A stretch of 47,897 nt of DNA from Muribaculaceae bacterium. Lineage in GTDB: Bacteria; Bacteroidota; Bacteroidia; Bacteroidales; Muribaculaceae. The notes under the pieces are model-generated. The model ran no database searches, had not been told where the DNA came from, and saw nothing but the letters and a program-made list of their open reading frames with translations. The stretch is taken from contig JAIDSM010000231.1 of the NCBI GenBank assembly GCA_029061225.1, positions 1 to 47,897 on the forward strand. Direction: 5' to 3'. Shown here piece by piece: positions 41,296 through 47,897 of the stretch. Position 1 is the stretch's first letter. Every line of letters starts with the position of its first letter. A program made the position numbers and the translations under genes.

Positions 41296-43293
41296 ATGAC
41301 TGACAATAGAATCCTTCTTTCGGCCGAATGGCCTGAAGATCCGAAATTTGCAGACGGTATACGCCGTGCGCCAGACCGTCACTATACTCTCTCTCCTGAA
41401 AAAACTATTACAGCGCTTAAGAACGCTCTTCGATATCTTCCTGAAGAGCTTCATGAAAAAGCCGCCCCGGAATTTCTTGAGGAACTCCGCACACGAGGCC
41501 GTATCTATGCTTACCGCTGGCGTCCGGAAGGAGACCTGAAGGCGAAACCCGTAGACGAATACAAGGGAAAATGTCTTGCAGGAAAGGCATTCCAGGTGAT
41601 GATCGACAACAACCTCTGCTTTGACATCGCCCTCTATCCATATGAACTCGTCACTTACGGCGAGACCGGCCAGGTTTGCCAGAACTGGCTCCAGTACCGT
41701 CTCATCAAGAAATATCTCGAGAACTTGACAGAGGATCAGACACTTGTGGTGGAATCCGGTCATCCTCTTGGTCTCTTCCCTTCTCGCCCTGAGGCTCCAC
41801 GCGTGATTATCACTAACGCTATGATGGTCGGTATGTTTGACAATCTACATGATTGGCATGAGGCCATGCAGATGGGAGTGGCAAACTACGGACAGATGAC
41901 AGCCGGAGGCTGGATGTATATCGGTCCGCAAGGTATCGTACATGGCACATTCAACACTATTCTCAACGCCGGACGCATGAAACTTGGAGTTCCGCAGGAT
42001 GGTGACCTTCGTGGACATCTGTTTGTTAGTTCCGGACTGGGTGGAATGAGTGGTGCTCAGCCGAAGGCTGCGGATATTGCCGGTGCTGTCTCTATAGTAG
42101 CTGAAGTGGACGCATCCCGAATAGCAACCCGTAAGAATCAGGGCTGGGTGCAGGTCGTCACTGACGACCTTGATGAAGCCTTCCGTCTTGCTGAAGAGGC
42201 AATGGCCGAGAAGAAACCCTTGTCGATAGCTTATCACGGCAATATAGTTGACCTTCTCGAATATGCTGTGAAAAATGAAAAGAAGATAGAACTTCTTAGC
42301 GACCAGACGTCATGTCATGCAGTATACGAAGGTGGTTATTGTCCCGTAGGCCTTTCTTTTGAGCAGCGTACAAAATTGCTTCATGACGATCCGGCAGAAT
42401 TCCGTCGTCTCGTAGATGAAACACTTCACCGCCATTATGCTGCTATAAAGACGCTCGTAAATCGTGGTACATATTTCTTTGACTACGGCAACTCATTCAT
42501 GAAAGCTATGTATGACGCTGGAGTCAAGGAACTGTCCAAAAACGGAATAGATGAGAAAGACGGTTTCATATGGCCTTCTTATGTGGAAGACATCATGGGT
42601 CCCATGCTGTTTGACTTCGGCTATGGTCCTTTCCGCTGGGTATGCCTCAGTGGTAAGCATGAAGACCTCGTCAAGACCGACAAGGCTGCGATGGACTGCA
42701 TACCGAAGGAACGCCGTGGTCAGGATATGGACAACTGGGTGTGGATCCGCGATGCCGAGAAGAATGCTCTTGTGGTAGGCACGCAGGCCCGAATCCTGTA
42801 TCAGGACGCGATGGGACGACTTAAGATAGCCTTGAAGTTTAACGATATGGTTCGCAAGGGTGAAGTTGGACCTATCATGCTCGGGCGTGACCACCACGAC
42901 GTAAGCGGTACGGACTCTCCTTTCCGCGAGACCTCCAATATTAAGGACGGATCTAACGTAATGGCCGATATGGCCATCCAGTGCTTTGCCGGTAACTGTG
43001 CACGCGGTATGAGCCTTGTAGCTCTTCACAACGGAGGAGGTGTCGGTATCGGAAAGTCGATCAACGGCGGATTCGGCATGATATGCGACGGAAGCGACCG
43101 TGTCGACGAGATACTTACAAAAGCCATGCTTTGGGACGTCATGGGCGGTGTTGCCCGTAGAAGCTGGGCCCGCAATGAAAACGCCATCGCTACAGTAAAG
43201 GAGTGGAACAACTCGCAGGCTGAAAATGGCTTCATGATCACCGAGCCATTCATAGCCGACGAAGATATGCTCCGATCCCTACTTAACTCTTAA
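41296..43293 (+). CDS. hutU: Urocanate hydratase
   Basis: Second step of histidine degradation: urocanate to imidazolone propionate, using tightly bound NAD+. The 665 residues are of the longer Bacteroidota type. Visible family blocks include VESGHPLGLFPS, NYGQMTAGGWMYIGPQGIVHGT, FVSSGLGGMSGAQPKA, LSDQTSCHAVYEGGYCPVG, the HHDVSGTDSPFRET segment, and the glycine-rich ALHNGGGVGIGKSINGG. The gene is first in the hut set and starts about 55 bases after a canonical promoter. Its last codons and stop lie inside a 7-base repeat (TTAACTC/TTAACCC). Confidence 0.97.
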   Translation: MTDNRILLSAEWPEDPKFADGIRRAPDRHYTLSPEKTITALKNALRYLPEELHEKAAPEFLEELRTRGRIYAYRWRPEGDLKAKPVDEYKGKCLAGKAFQVMIDNNLCFDIALYPYELVTYGETGQVCQNWLQYRLIKKYLENLTEDQTLVVESGHPLGLFPSRPEAPRVIITNAMMVGMFDNLHDWHEAMQMGVANYGQMTAGGWMYIGPQGIVHGTFNTILNAGRMKLGVPQDGDLRGHLFVSSGLGGMSGAQPKAADIAGAVSIVAEVDASRIATRKNQGWVQVVTDDLDEAFRLAEEAMAEKKPLSIAYHGNIVDLLEYAVKNEKKIELLSDQTSCHAVYEGGYCPVGLSFEQRTKLLHDDPAEFRRLVDETLHRHYAAIKTLVNRGTYFFDYGNSFMKAMYDAGVKELSKNGIDEKDGFIWPSYVEDIMGPMLFDFGYGPFRWVCLSGKHEDLVKTDKAAMDCIPKERRGQDMDNWVWIRDAEKNALVVGTQARILYQDAMGRLKIALKFNDMVRKGEVGPIMLGRDHHDVSGTDSPFRETSNIKDGSNVMADMAIQCFAGNCARGMSLVALHNGGGVGIGKSINGGFGMICDGSDRVDEILTKAMLWDVMGGVARRSWARNENAIATVKEWNNSQAENGFMITEPFIADEDMLRSLLNS

Positions 43294-43314
43294 CCCTTAA
43301 CCCTTAACTCTTAA
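43283..43314 (+). repeat. TTAACYC heptad repeat over the hutU stop codon
   Basis: TTAACTC, TTAACCC, TTAACCC, TTAACTC, then TTAA, in tandem. The hutU stop TAA (43291-43293) is part of the second unit. hutI starts 4 bases after the array. It resembles telomeric repeats by chance only. Confidence 0.85.
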
Positions 43315-43318
43315 ACAG

Positions 43319-44572
43319 ATGTCAAATCTATATATAAAGCATGCCACAATAGTGACGCCGCTCGGCAACCAGGCAGTAAAGGGAGCCGAGATGGGGCGTC
43401 TCAATATAATAGAAGACGGCGCGATTCTAATCAAAGATGGTATCATCCGCTATGTAGGCAATTCCAACCCTCTCCGTCAGATATATACTATTTTCGGACA
43501 TGGGGCCACATTCAAGGAAATCGACGCCAAGGGGAGGGTGGTTCTTCCCGGATTTGTTGATTCACACACTCATATGGTGTTCGGTGGATTCCGCCCCGAT
43601 GAATTCCGTATGCGTCTCGAGGGCGCGTCCTATATGAGCATTATGGAGAAAGGTGGTGGCATCCAGAACACTGTCAACGCTACTCGTAAGGCAAGCGTGG
43701 CGGAACTCGTAGAAAATGCAGAATGGCTTATGGACCGCATGATCTCAATGGGTGTCACGACTGCGGAAGTGAAGAGCGGATATGGTCTTGACTACAATTC
43801 GGAAGCCAAAATGCTTGCTGCAATCTCACGTCTGGCATCAAGGAAGAAGATCGAAGTCGTTCCCACTTTCCTGGGTGCTCATGCCATTCCGGAAGAATAC
43901 AAAGGGCGCACATCGGAATATGTCGATTTGATAATCTCCGAGATGCTTCCGAAATTCAAGAAAGCTGCTAAGTTCTGCGATGTCTTCACGGAGAAGAATG
44001 TATTTGAGCTCGAGGATTCCCGACGTCTTATGGAGGCTGCGAAAAGCCTTGGATACAAGCTCAAATTCCATGCCGACGAGATTGTGCAACTCGGGGGTGC
44101 TGAACTGGCAGCTGAACTCGGTGCGGTCAGTGCCGACCATCTTCTGCACGTCAGCGATAAAGGAATAAAGGATATGGCTGAGAAGAATGTAGTGGCCACG
44201 CTTCTTCCTCTGACAGCGTTCGCGCTCAAGGAAGACTATGCACCTGCCCGAAAGATGATTGAGGCAGGATGTGCAGTCGCGCTCGCTACCGATCTCAATC
44301 CCGGAAGCTGTTTCTCCGGTTCGATACCGCTTATGATTGCCTTGGCCTGCATATATATGGGCATGACTATTGAGGAAGTAATCACAGCTTTGACAATCAA
44401 CGGCGCGGCAGCGTGCGGACTCGCCGACAGGAAAGGGACTATTCAGCCAGGCAAGGACGGCGACCTTGTGATTCTTGAGTTTGACAACATCAACATGCTT
44501 CCCTACTATGTGGGTATGAACTGCGTGAAGACCACAATAGCAAAGGGAAAAGTAATCTTTGAGAATGCTTAA
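43319..44572 (+). CDS. hutI: Imidazolonepropionase
   Basis: Third step of histidine breakdown: imidazolone propionate to formiminoglutamate. The 417-residue metal-dependent amidohydrolase shows the metal-binding FVDSHTHMVFGG, ETVKSGYGLD-like region TAEVKSGYGLDYNSE, FLGAHAIPEEYKG, KFHADEIVQLGGAELAAELGAVSADHLLH and ATDLNPGSCFSGS, which together carry the expected His and Asp ligands. It lies 25 bases after hutU, across the heptad repeat, and 17 bases before hutH. Length and motifs are complete. Confidence 0.97.
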   Translation: MSNLYIKHATIVTPLGNQAVKGAEMGRLNIIEDGAILIKDGIIRYVGNSNPLRQIYTIFGHGATFKEIDAKGRVVLPGFVDSHTHMVFGGFRPDEFRMRLEGASYMSIMEKGGGIQNTVNATRKASVAELVENAEWLMDRMISMGVTTAEVKSGYGLDYNSEAKMLAAISRLASRKKIEVVPTFLGAHAIPEEYKGRTSEYVDLIISEMLPKFKKAAKFCDVFTEKNVFELEDSRRLMEAAKSLGYKLKFHADEIVQLGGAELAAELGAVSADHLLHVSDKGIKDMAEKNVVATLLPLTAFALKEDYAPARKMIEAGCAVALATDLNPGSCFSGSIPLMIALACIYMGMTIEEVITALTINGAAACGLADRKGTIQPGKDGDLVILEFDNINMLPYYVGMNCVKTTIAKGKVIFENA

Positions 44573-44589
44573 GGCAAAATTAGATTAAA

Positions 44590-46107
44590 ATGGAAAAGAT
44601 AAAAGAATATGCAGTCGGAAGCTCTCTCCTTACCTACGACCTTATAGAACGTATCCTTAAGGATGGAGCCCGACTTACTCTTTCAGAAGAGGCTATTGAA
44701 AAAATACAGCATTGCCGTGATTTCCTTGATACAAAGACCGACGAAAATACAGTGCCTATCTATGGAGTGACGACCGGCTTCGGTTCACTCTGCAACCGCC
44801 ACATCGCACCGGCTGACCTCGTGACGCTACAGGAAAACCTGATAAAGAGCCACTCATGCTCTGTCGGTACTCCGGTCGACAGTACAGTTGTGAAACTGAT
44901 GCTCCTGCTCAAGGCACACGCGCTATCTATGGGGTTCAGCGGAGTGCAGGTGGAGACGGTACAGCGGATTCTCGACTTCTACAACAATGATGTCCTTCCG
45001 GTGGTATTCGACCGTGGATCGCTTGGTGCTTCGGGCGACCTCGCACCTCTTGCCAACCTTTTCCTACCTCTGATAGGAGAGGGCTATGTTATGGTGGATG
45101 GAAAGAAGACTAAGGGTCGCGACGCTCTCGACCGTTTCGGCTGGAAACCTATAAAGCTTAAATCGAAGGAGGGCCTCGCCCTTCTAAACGGCACGCAGTT
45201 CATGAGTGCAAACGGAATCAAGGCTCTCATCGACGGATGGCATCTCGTCAACTGCTTCGACCTTTTCGGTGCGATGAGTCTCGAGGCATTCGATGGCCGG
45301 ATAGAACCTTTCTGGGAATGTATTCAGCGTGTCCGTCCCCATCAGGGGCAGATCGAGACAGGTGCGGTCTTCCGTAAGATTCTCGAAGGTAGCGAGATCA
45401 TTAAGAAGGAGAAGGAACACGTACAGGATCCCTATTCCTTCCGATGCATACCGCAGGTGCACGGAGCGGTGAAGGATGCTATGCGCCACGTCACGGAAGT
45501 GCTTCATATTGAAATCAATTCCGTGACCGACAATCCGACTGTATTCCCCGATGAGGATCTCGTGGTGTCGGGCGGAAACTTTCACGGTGAGCCACTTGCG
45601 CTCGTTTTCGACTATATGGGTGTCGCGCTCCATGAACTCGGCAATATTTCGGAGCGAAGGGTGGCTCAGCTTATCTTCGGACTGCGTGGACTTCCGGAAT
45701 TCCTGGTGGCGAAACCGGGTTTGAATAGCGGCTTCATGATCCCCCAGTATGCCGCCGCCTCTATGGTCAGCCAGAACAAGATGTATGCGTGGCCGGCAAG
45801 CTGTGATTCCATAGTGAGCAGCAACGGACAGGAAGACCTTGTATCCATGGGTGCAAATTCCGCCACAAAGCTCCATAAGATCATTTCAAACCTCAAGTAT
45901 ATAGCAGGTATAGAGCTTATGAACGCCGCGCAGGGCATCGACTTCCGTCGTCCGCTCAAGTCTTCTCCGATAATCGAGAAGATTATGGAAGACTATCGCA
46001 AGGAGATTCCTTTCGTGGAGGAAGATGTAGTGATGGAGGATTACATCGCCAAGACTATGGATTGGCTTGAAAACTACGATATAGTAATAGAAGACCCTGA
46101 AGGATAA
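44590..46107 (+). CDS. hutH: Histidine ammonia-lyase
   Basis: First step of histidine degradation: L-histidine to trans-urocanate and ammonia. The 505-residue product carries the self-cyclising Ala-Ser-Gly triad (147-149, in GSLGASGDLAPLA) that makes the MIO electrophile. Other family blocks are YGVTTGFGSL, LLNGTQFMSA, QDPYSFRCIPQVHGA, NSVTDNPTVF and SNGQEDLVSMGANSA. The C-terminal tail is normal. It is the last of the three hut genes. Its stop overlaps the start of the rRNA methyltransferase gene by one base. Confidence 0.97.
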   Translation: MEKIKEYAVGSSLLTYDLIERILKDGARLTLSEEAIEKIQHCRDFLDTKTDENTVPIYGVTTGFGSLCNRHIAPADLVTLQENLIKSHSCSVGTPVDSTVVKLMLLLKAHALSMGFSGVQVETVQRILDFYNNDVLPVVFDRGSLGASGDLAPLANLFLPLIGEGYVMVDGKKTKGRDALDRFGWKPIKLKSKEGLALLNGTQFMSANGIKALIDGWHLVNCFDLFGAMSLEAFDGRIEPFWECIQRVRPHQGQIETGAVFRKILEGSEIIKKEKEHVQDPYSFRCIPQVHGAVKDAMRHVTEVLHIEINSVTDNPTVFPDEDLVVSGGNFHGEPLALVFDYMGVALHELGNISERRVAQLIFGLRGLPEFLVAKPGLNSGFMIPQYAAASMVSQNKMYAWPASCDSIVSSNGQEDLVSMGANSATKLHKIISNLKYIAGIELMNAAQGIDFRRPLKSSPIIEKIMEDYRKEIPFVEEDVVMEDYIAKTMDWLENYDIVIEDPEG

Positions 46108-47600
46108 TGGCACGGAAACCTAAATTTCTTCCTCTTCTCGAAAATGTGGAGATCACGGCGATGGCCGCCGAAGGAAAGTCGCTCGCCCGCGTAAAACTCC
46201 GGCCTGAAGATGAGAGTCCCATAGTGGTTTTCATCCCGTATGGCGCTCCAGGCGATATCGCTGATGTGAAGATAGACCGTAAGAAGCACTCATTCGCAGA
46301 GGGACACATCGAACGCCTCGTGGTTCCCTCGGCTGAGAGGGTGGATCCTAAATGCAGGCATTTCGGGATATGCGGAGGATGCAAATGGCAGCACATACCT
46401 TATGAGGGTCAGCTTGTATGCAAGAGGCAGACTGTCGTCGACGCCCTTACGCGAATAGGGAAGATTGCGATTCCGGAGGTTGCTCCCTGCCTTGGCAGCA
46501 GGGAGGCATGGCGCTACCGCAATAAAATGGAATACACTTTCTCCGACAAGAAATGGCGCACGTGGGAAGACGTCCGGAGCGGTAAGGTGTTCGACGATTC
46601 TCCAAATGCACTTGGTTTCCACATTCCGGGAGCGTTCGACAAGGTGCTTCATATTGATGAGTGTTTCCTGCAGTCGGAGCTCGGCGACCGTATCCGTAAC
46701 GCTCTTTACTCATTCGCTGAAGAGCACGGGCTTTCCTTCTACAATATTAAGGAAAACCGCGGATTGCTTCGTACGCTCATGATACGAATCGCTTCTACAG
46801 GTCAATGCATGGTGTGCATTCAGTTTGGAGAAGATGATCCTGAGAAGATCAAGCTTGTGATGGATTATCTGCAGGAATCTTTTCCGGAAATTACATCGCT
46901 TCTTTATGTCGTAAACCTGAAACTCAACGACACAATATCGGATCAAGAGGTTGTGGCCTGGAAGGGTCCCGACTATATCGAGGAGGAGATGGAGGGATTG
47001 AAGTTTCGCGTTAATGCGAAGTCTTTCTATCAGACCAACTCGCTACAGGCTTATGAACTCTATAAAGTGGCGCGGAAGTTTGCGGGAATAGCTCCCAGGG
47101 AAGAGCTGATGGAAGAGGAGGCAATACGTTATGGATATAGGAGTGATTCAGTGAAGCCTCTTGTCTATGACCTCTATACCGGCACTGGAACCATCGCTAA
47201 CTTCGTAGCTCGCGGGGCGAGAAAAGTGGTGGGCATAGAGTATGTGGAGGCAGCGATAGAAGACGCAAAACTGAACGCTGAAGTAAACGGACTCGATAAC
47301 ACGCTCTTCTATGCAGGAGACATGAAAGACATTCTTACCGATGGGTTTATAGAGAGTCACGGTGTTCCTGACATTATGATAATCGATCCTCCACGTGCGG
47401 GAATGCATGAGGACGTGGTGAAGGTGATACTTAACGCATCCCCGGATACGATCGTCTATGTAAGCTGCAATCCCGCGACCCAGGCGCGCGACCTTGCGAT
47501 GATGGATGAATTCTATGAAGTGACCGACGTGCAGCCCGTCGACATGTTCCCGCACACGCATCATGTGGAGAATGTGGTGCGAATGAAGAAAAGAAAATGA
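46107..47600 (+). CDS. rlmD: RlmD-family 23S rRNA (uracil-5-)-methyltransferase
   Basis: S-adenosylmethionine-dependent m5U methyltransferase of the RlmD/RumA/TrmA family, 497 residues. The N-terminal TRAM-like domain (about 8-72) is followed by the iron-sulfur cysteines Cys83, Cys89 and Cys92 (CRHFGICGGC) and Cys186. The methyltransferase domain has YDLYTGTGTIANFVA, IDPPRAGMH and the catalytic Cys in YVSCNPAT. The exact target uridine (747, 1939 or a tRNA site) cannot be told from sequence. Its ATG shares one base with the hutH stop (TAATG), so translation is coupled to histidine degradation genes, which is functionally unexpected. A strong terminator follows. Confidence 0.92.
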   Translation: MARKPKFLPLLENVEITAMAAEGKSLARVKLRPEDESPIVVFIPYGAPGDIADVKIDRKKHSFAEGHIERLVVPSAERVDPKCRHFGICGGCKWQHIPYEGQLVCKRQTVVDALTRIGKIAIPEVAPCLGSREAWRYRNKMEYTFSDKKWRTWEDVRSGKVFDDSPNALGFHIPGAFDKVLHIDECFLQSELGDRIRNALYSFAEEHGLSFYNIKENRGLLRTLMIRIASTGQCMVCIQFGEDDPEKIKLVMDYLQESFPEITSLLYVVNLKLNDTISDQEVVAWKGPDYIEEEMEGLKFRVNAKSFYQTNSLQAYELYKVARKFAGIAPREELMEEEAIRYGYRSDSVKPLVYDLYTGTGTIANFVARGARKVVGIEYVEAAIEDAKLNAEVNGLDNTLFYAGDMKDILTDGFIESHGVPDIMIIDPPRAGMHEDVVKVILNASPDTIVYVSCNPATQARDLAMMDEFYEVTDVQPVDMFPHTHHVENVVRMKKRK

Positions 47601-47620
47601 TGGCATTAGCCATGAATGAT

Positions 47621-47648
47621 AAAAGCACTCCTCGACGGGAGTGCTTTT
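47621..47648. terminator. Terminator after rlmD
   Basis: AAAAGCACTCC (47621-47631) pairs perfectly with GGAGTGCTTTT (47638-47648) around TCGACG, and a T run follows (TTGTTT). It also ends the small gene coming from the minus strand at 47653-47805. Confidence 0.9.
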
Positions 47649-47652
47649 TGTT

Positions 47653-47805
47653 TCAGTTAGCCATCATTACATCAAAATTCATGTCCTTAATGGTGAGACA
47701 AGTCCGCGCGAACTGTCGGATCATTTCAATGGTTGCTCTGCGTGGTGATTTCATAGACTGCTGATTTGATGTTGATGACAAAATAGTAGTAGAACCGTTT
47801 GTCAT
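47653..47805 (-). CDS. Small protein of unknown function (50 residues)
   Basis: A 50-residue frame ending next to the shared terminator. It has a Ser/Thr-rich start (MTNGSTTILSSTSNQQ) followed by a basic helical stretch (KSPRRATIEMIRQFARTCL) and ends DVMMAN. I faintly recall similar short Bacteroidales proteins with an IRQFAR-type helix, but I cannot name a family. The terminator placement supports it being a real gene. No TAnnTTTG promoter was seen upstream before the contig end. Chance remains possible at this length. Confidence 0.5.
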   Translation of the reverse strand: MTNGSTTILSSTSNQQSMKSPRRATIEMIRQFARTCLTIKDMNFDVMMAN

Positions 47806-47861
47806 AGGCAAGATTTATTAATAATTACATCTACATAACGCATTACGGCCCTCCTATATTG

Positions 47862-47894
47862 CTGTATCTTATACACAACTGACGCTGCCGCCGA
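47862..47894. other. Residual Nextera/Tn5 sequencing adapter at contig end
   Basis: Thirty of 33 bases match the Nextera transposon mosaic end plus the adjoining read adapter: the core TCTTATACACA and the following CTGACGCTGCCG are intact, with mismatches at the fifth, seventeenth and thirtieth positions. Such a match does not arise by chance, so this is technical sequence and marks the true edge of the assembled contig. Bases 47895-47897 are also doubtful. Confidence 0.93.
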
Positions 47895-47897
47895 ATA

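Noticed and set aside
43283..43314. Telomere-like repeat
   Set aside because: Only four to five short units that overlap a stop codon inside a bacterial operon; the likeness to telomeres is accidental.
1..47897. tRNA or rRNA genes, insertion sequences, prophage or attachment sites
   Set aside because: None could be recognised on either strand; no transposase or integrase frame and no cloverleaf sequence stood out.

Overview
The window is a chromosomal piece of a Bacteroidota bacterium of the order Bacteroidales; a gut Muribaculaceae-like genome is my best guess, but the family is inference. Supporting signs: promoters carry the Bacteroidota -33/-7 pattern (TTG, 19-20 bases, TAnnTTTG); starts lack clear Shine-Dalgarno sequences; the primary sigma factor is the short 286-residue type; many lipoproteins and signal peptides are present, along with DUF4252, TonB-plug and MG2-domain envelope proteins and a CotH-family protein. 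The last 33 bases match a Nextera (Tn5) sequencing adapter at 30 of 33 positions, so the window ends at a contig end and the terminal bases are not genomic.

Layout. 1-5 kb (minus): an operon of a 59-residue membrane protein, dxs, trkA and trkH, closed by a hairpin. 5-17.8 kb (plus): ftsK, a LolA-like carrier, trxB, a dCMP deaminase, an S41 protease, 5-formyl-THF cyclo-ligase and two exported metallopeptidases (M16 and M3). 17.9-20.5 kb (minus): rpoD and a DegQ/HtrA protease. 20.7-25 kb (plus): an NlpC/P60 lipoprotein and dnaE. 25.2-27.6 kb (minus): a GH51 arabinofuranosidase followed by trxA. 41.3-47.6 kb (plus): hutU-hutI-hutH and an RlmD-type rRNA methyltransferase.

The accessory heart lies at 27.6-41.2 kb. 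A minus-strand operon reads: ECF sigma factor, single-pass putative anti-sigma factor, DUF4252-like lipoprotein, then two tandem paralogous giants (1010 and 898 residues) with an MG2-like domain, a carboxypeptidase-regulatory-like domain and a TonB-plug-like domain but no beta-barrel. The two giants share a perfectly identical 237-bp block at their 3' ends although they are diverged elsewhere, which suggests gene conversion. An ECF-type promoter lies just upstream of the sigma gene. Divergent from this operon are two TlpA-like CGPC thioredoxin-fold proteins, a frameshifted small lipoprotein, a CotH-family lipoprotein and two unknown lipoproteins. The first and last of these transcription units share a 16-base palindrome or near-palindrome at nearly the same distance (about 68 bases) upstream of a -7 element with a poor -33, which suggests activator control. 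I infer an envelope-associated, sigma-controlled module. Its function cannot be read from sequence alone.

Other notable points: a nicotinamidase gene interrupted by one in-frame TGA with all catalytic residues retained; spacers of 7-base periodicity that start at or next to stop codons in four or five places; a likely leaderless NlpC-dnaE transcript; and several strong hairpins between genes.
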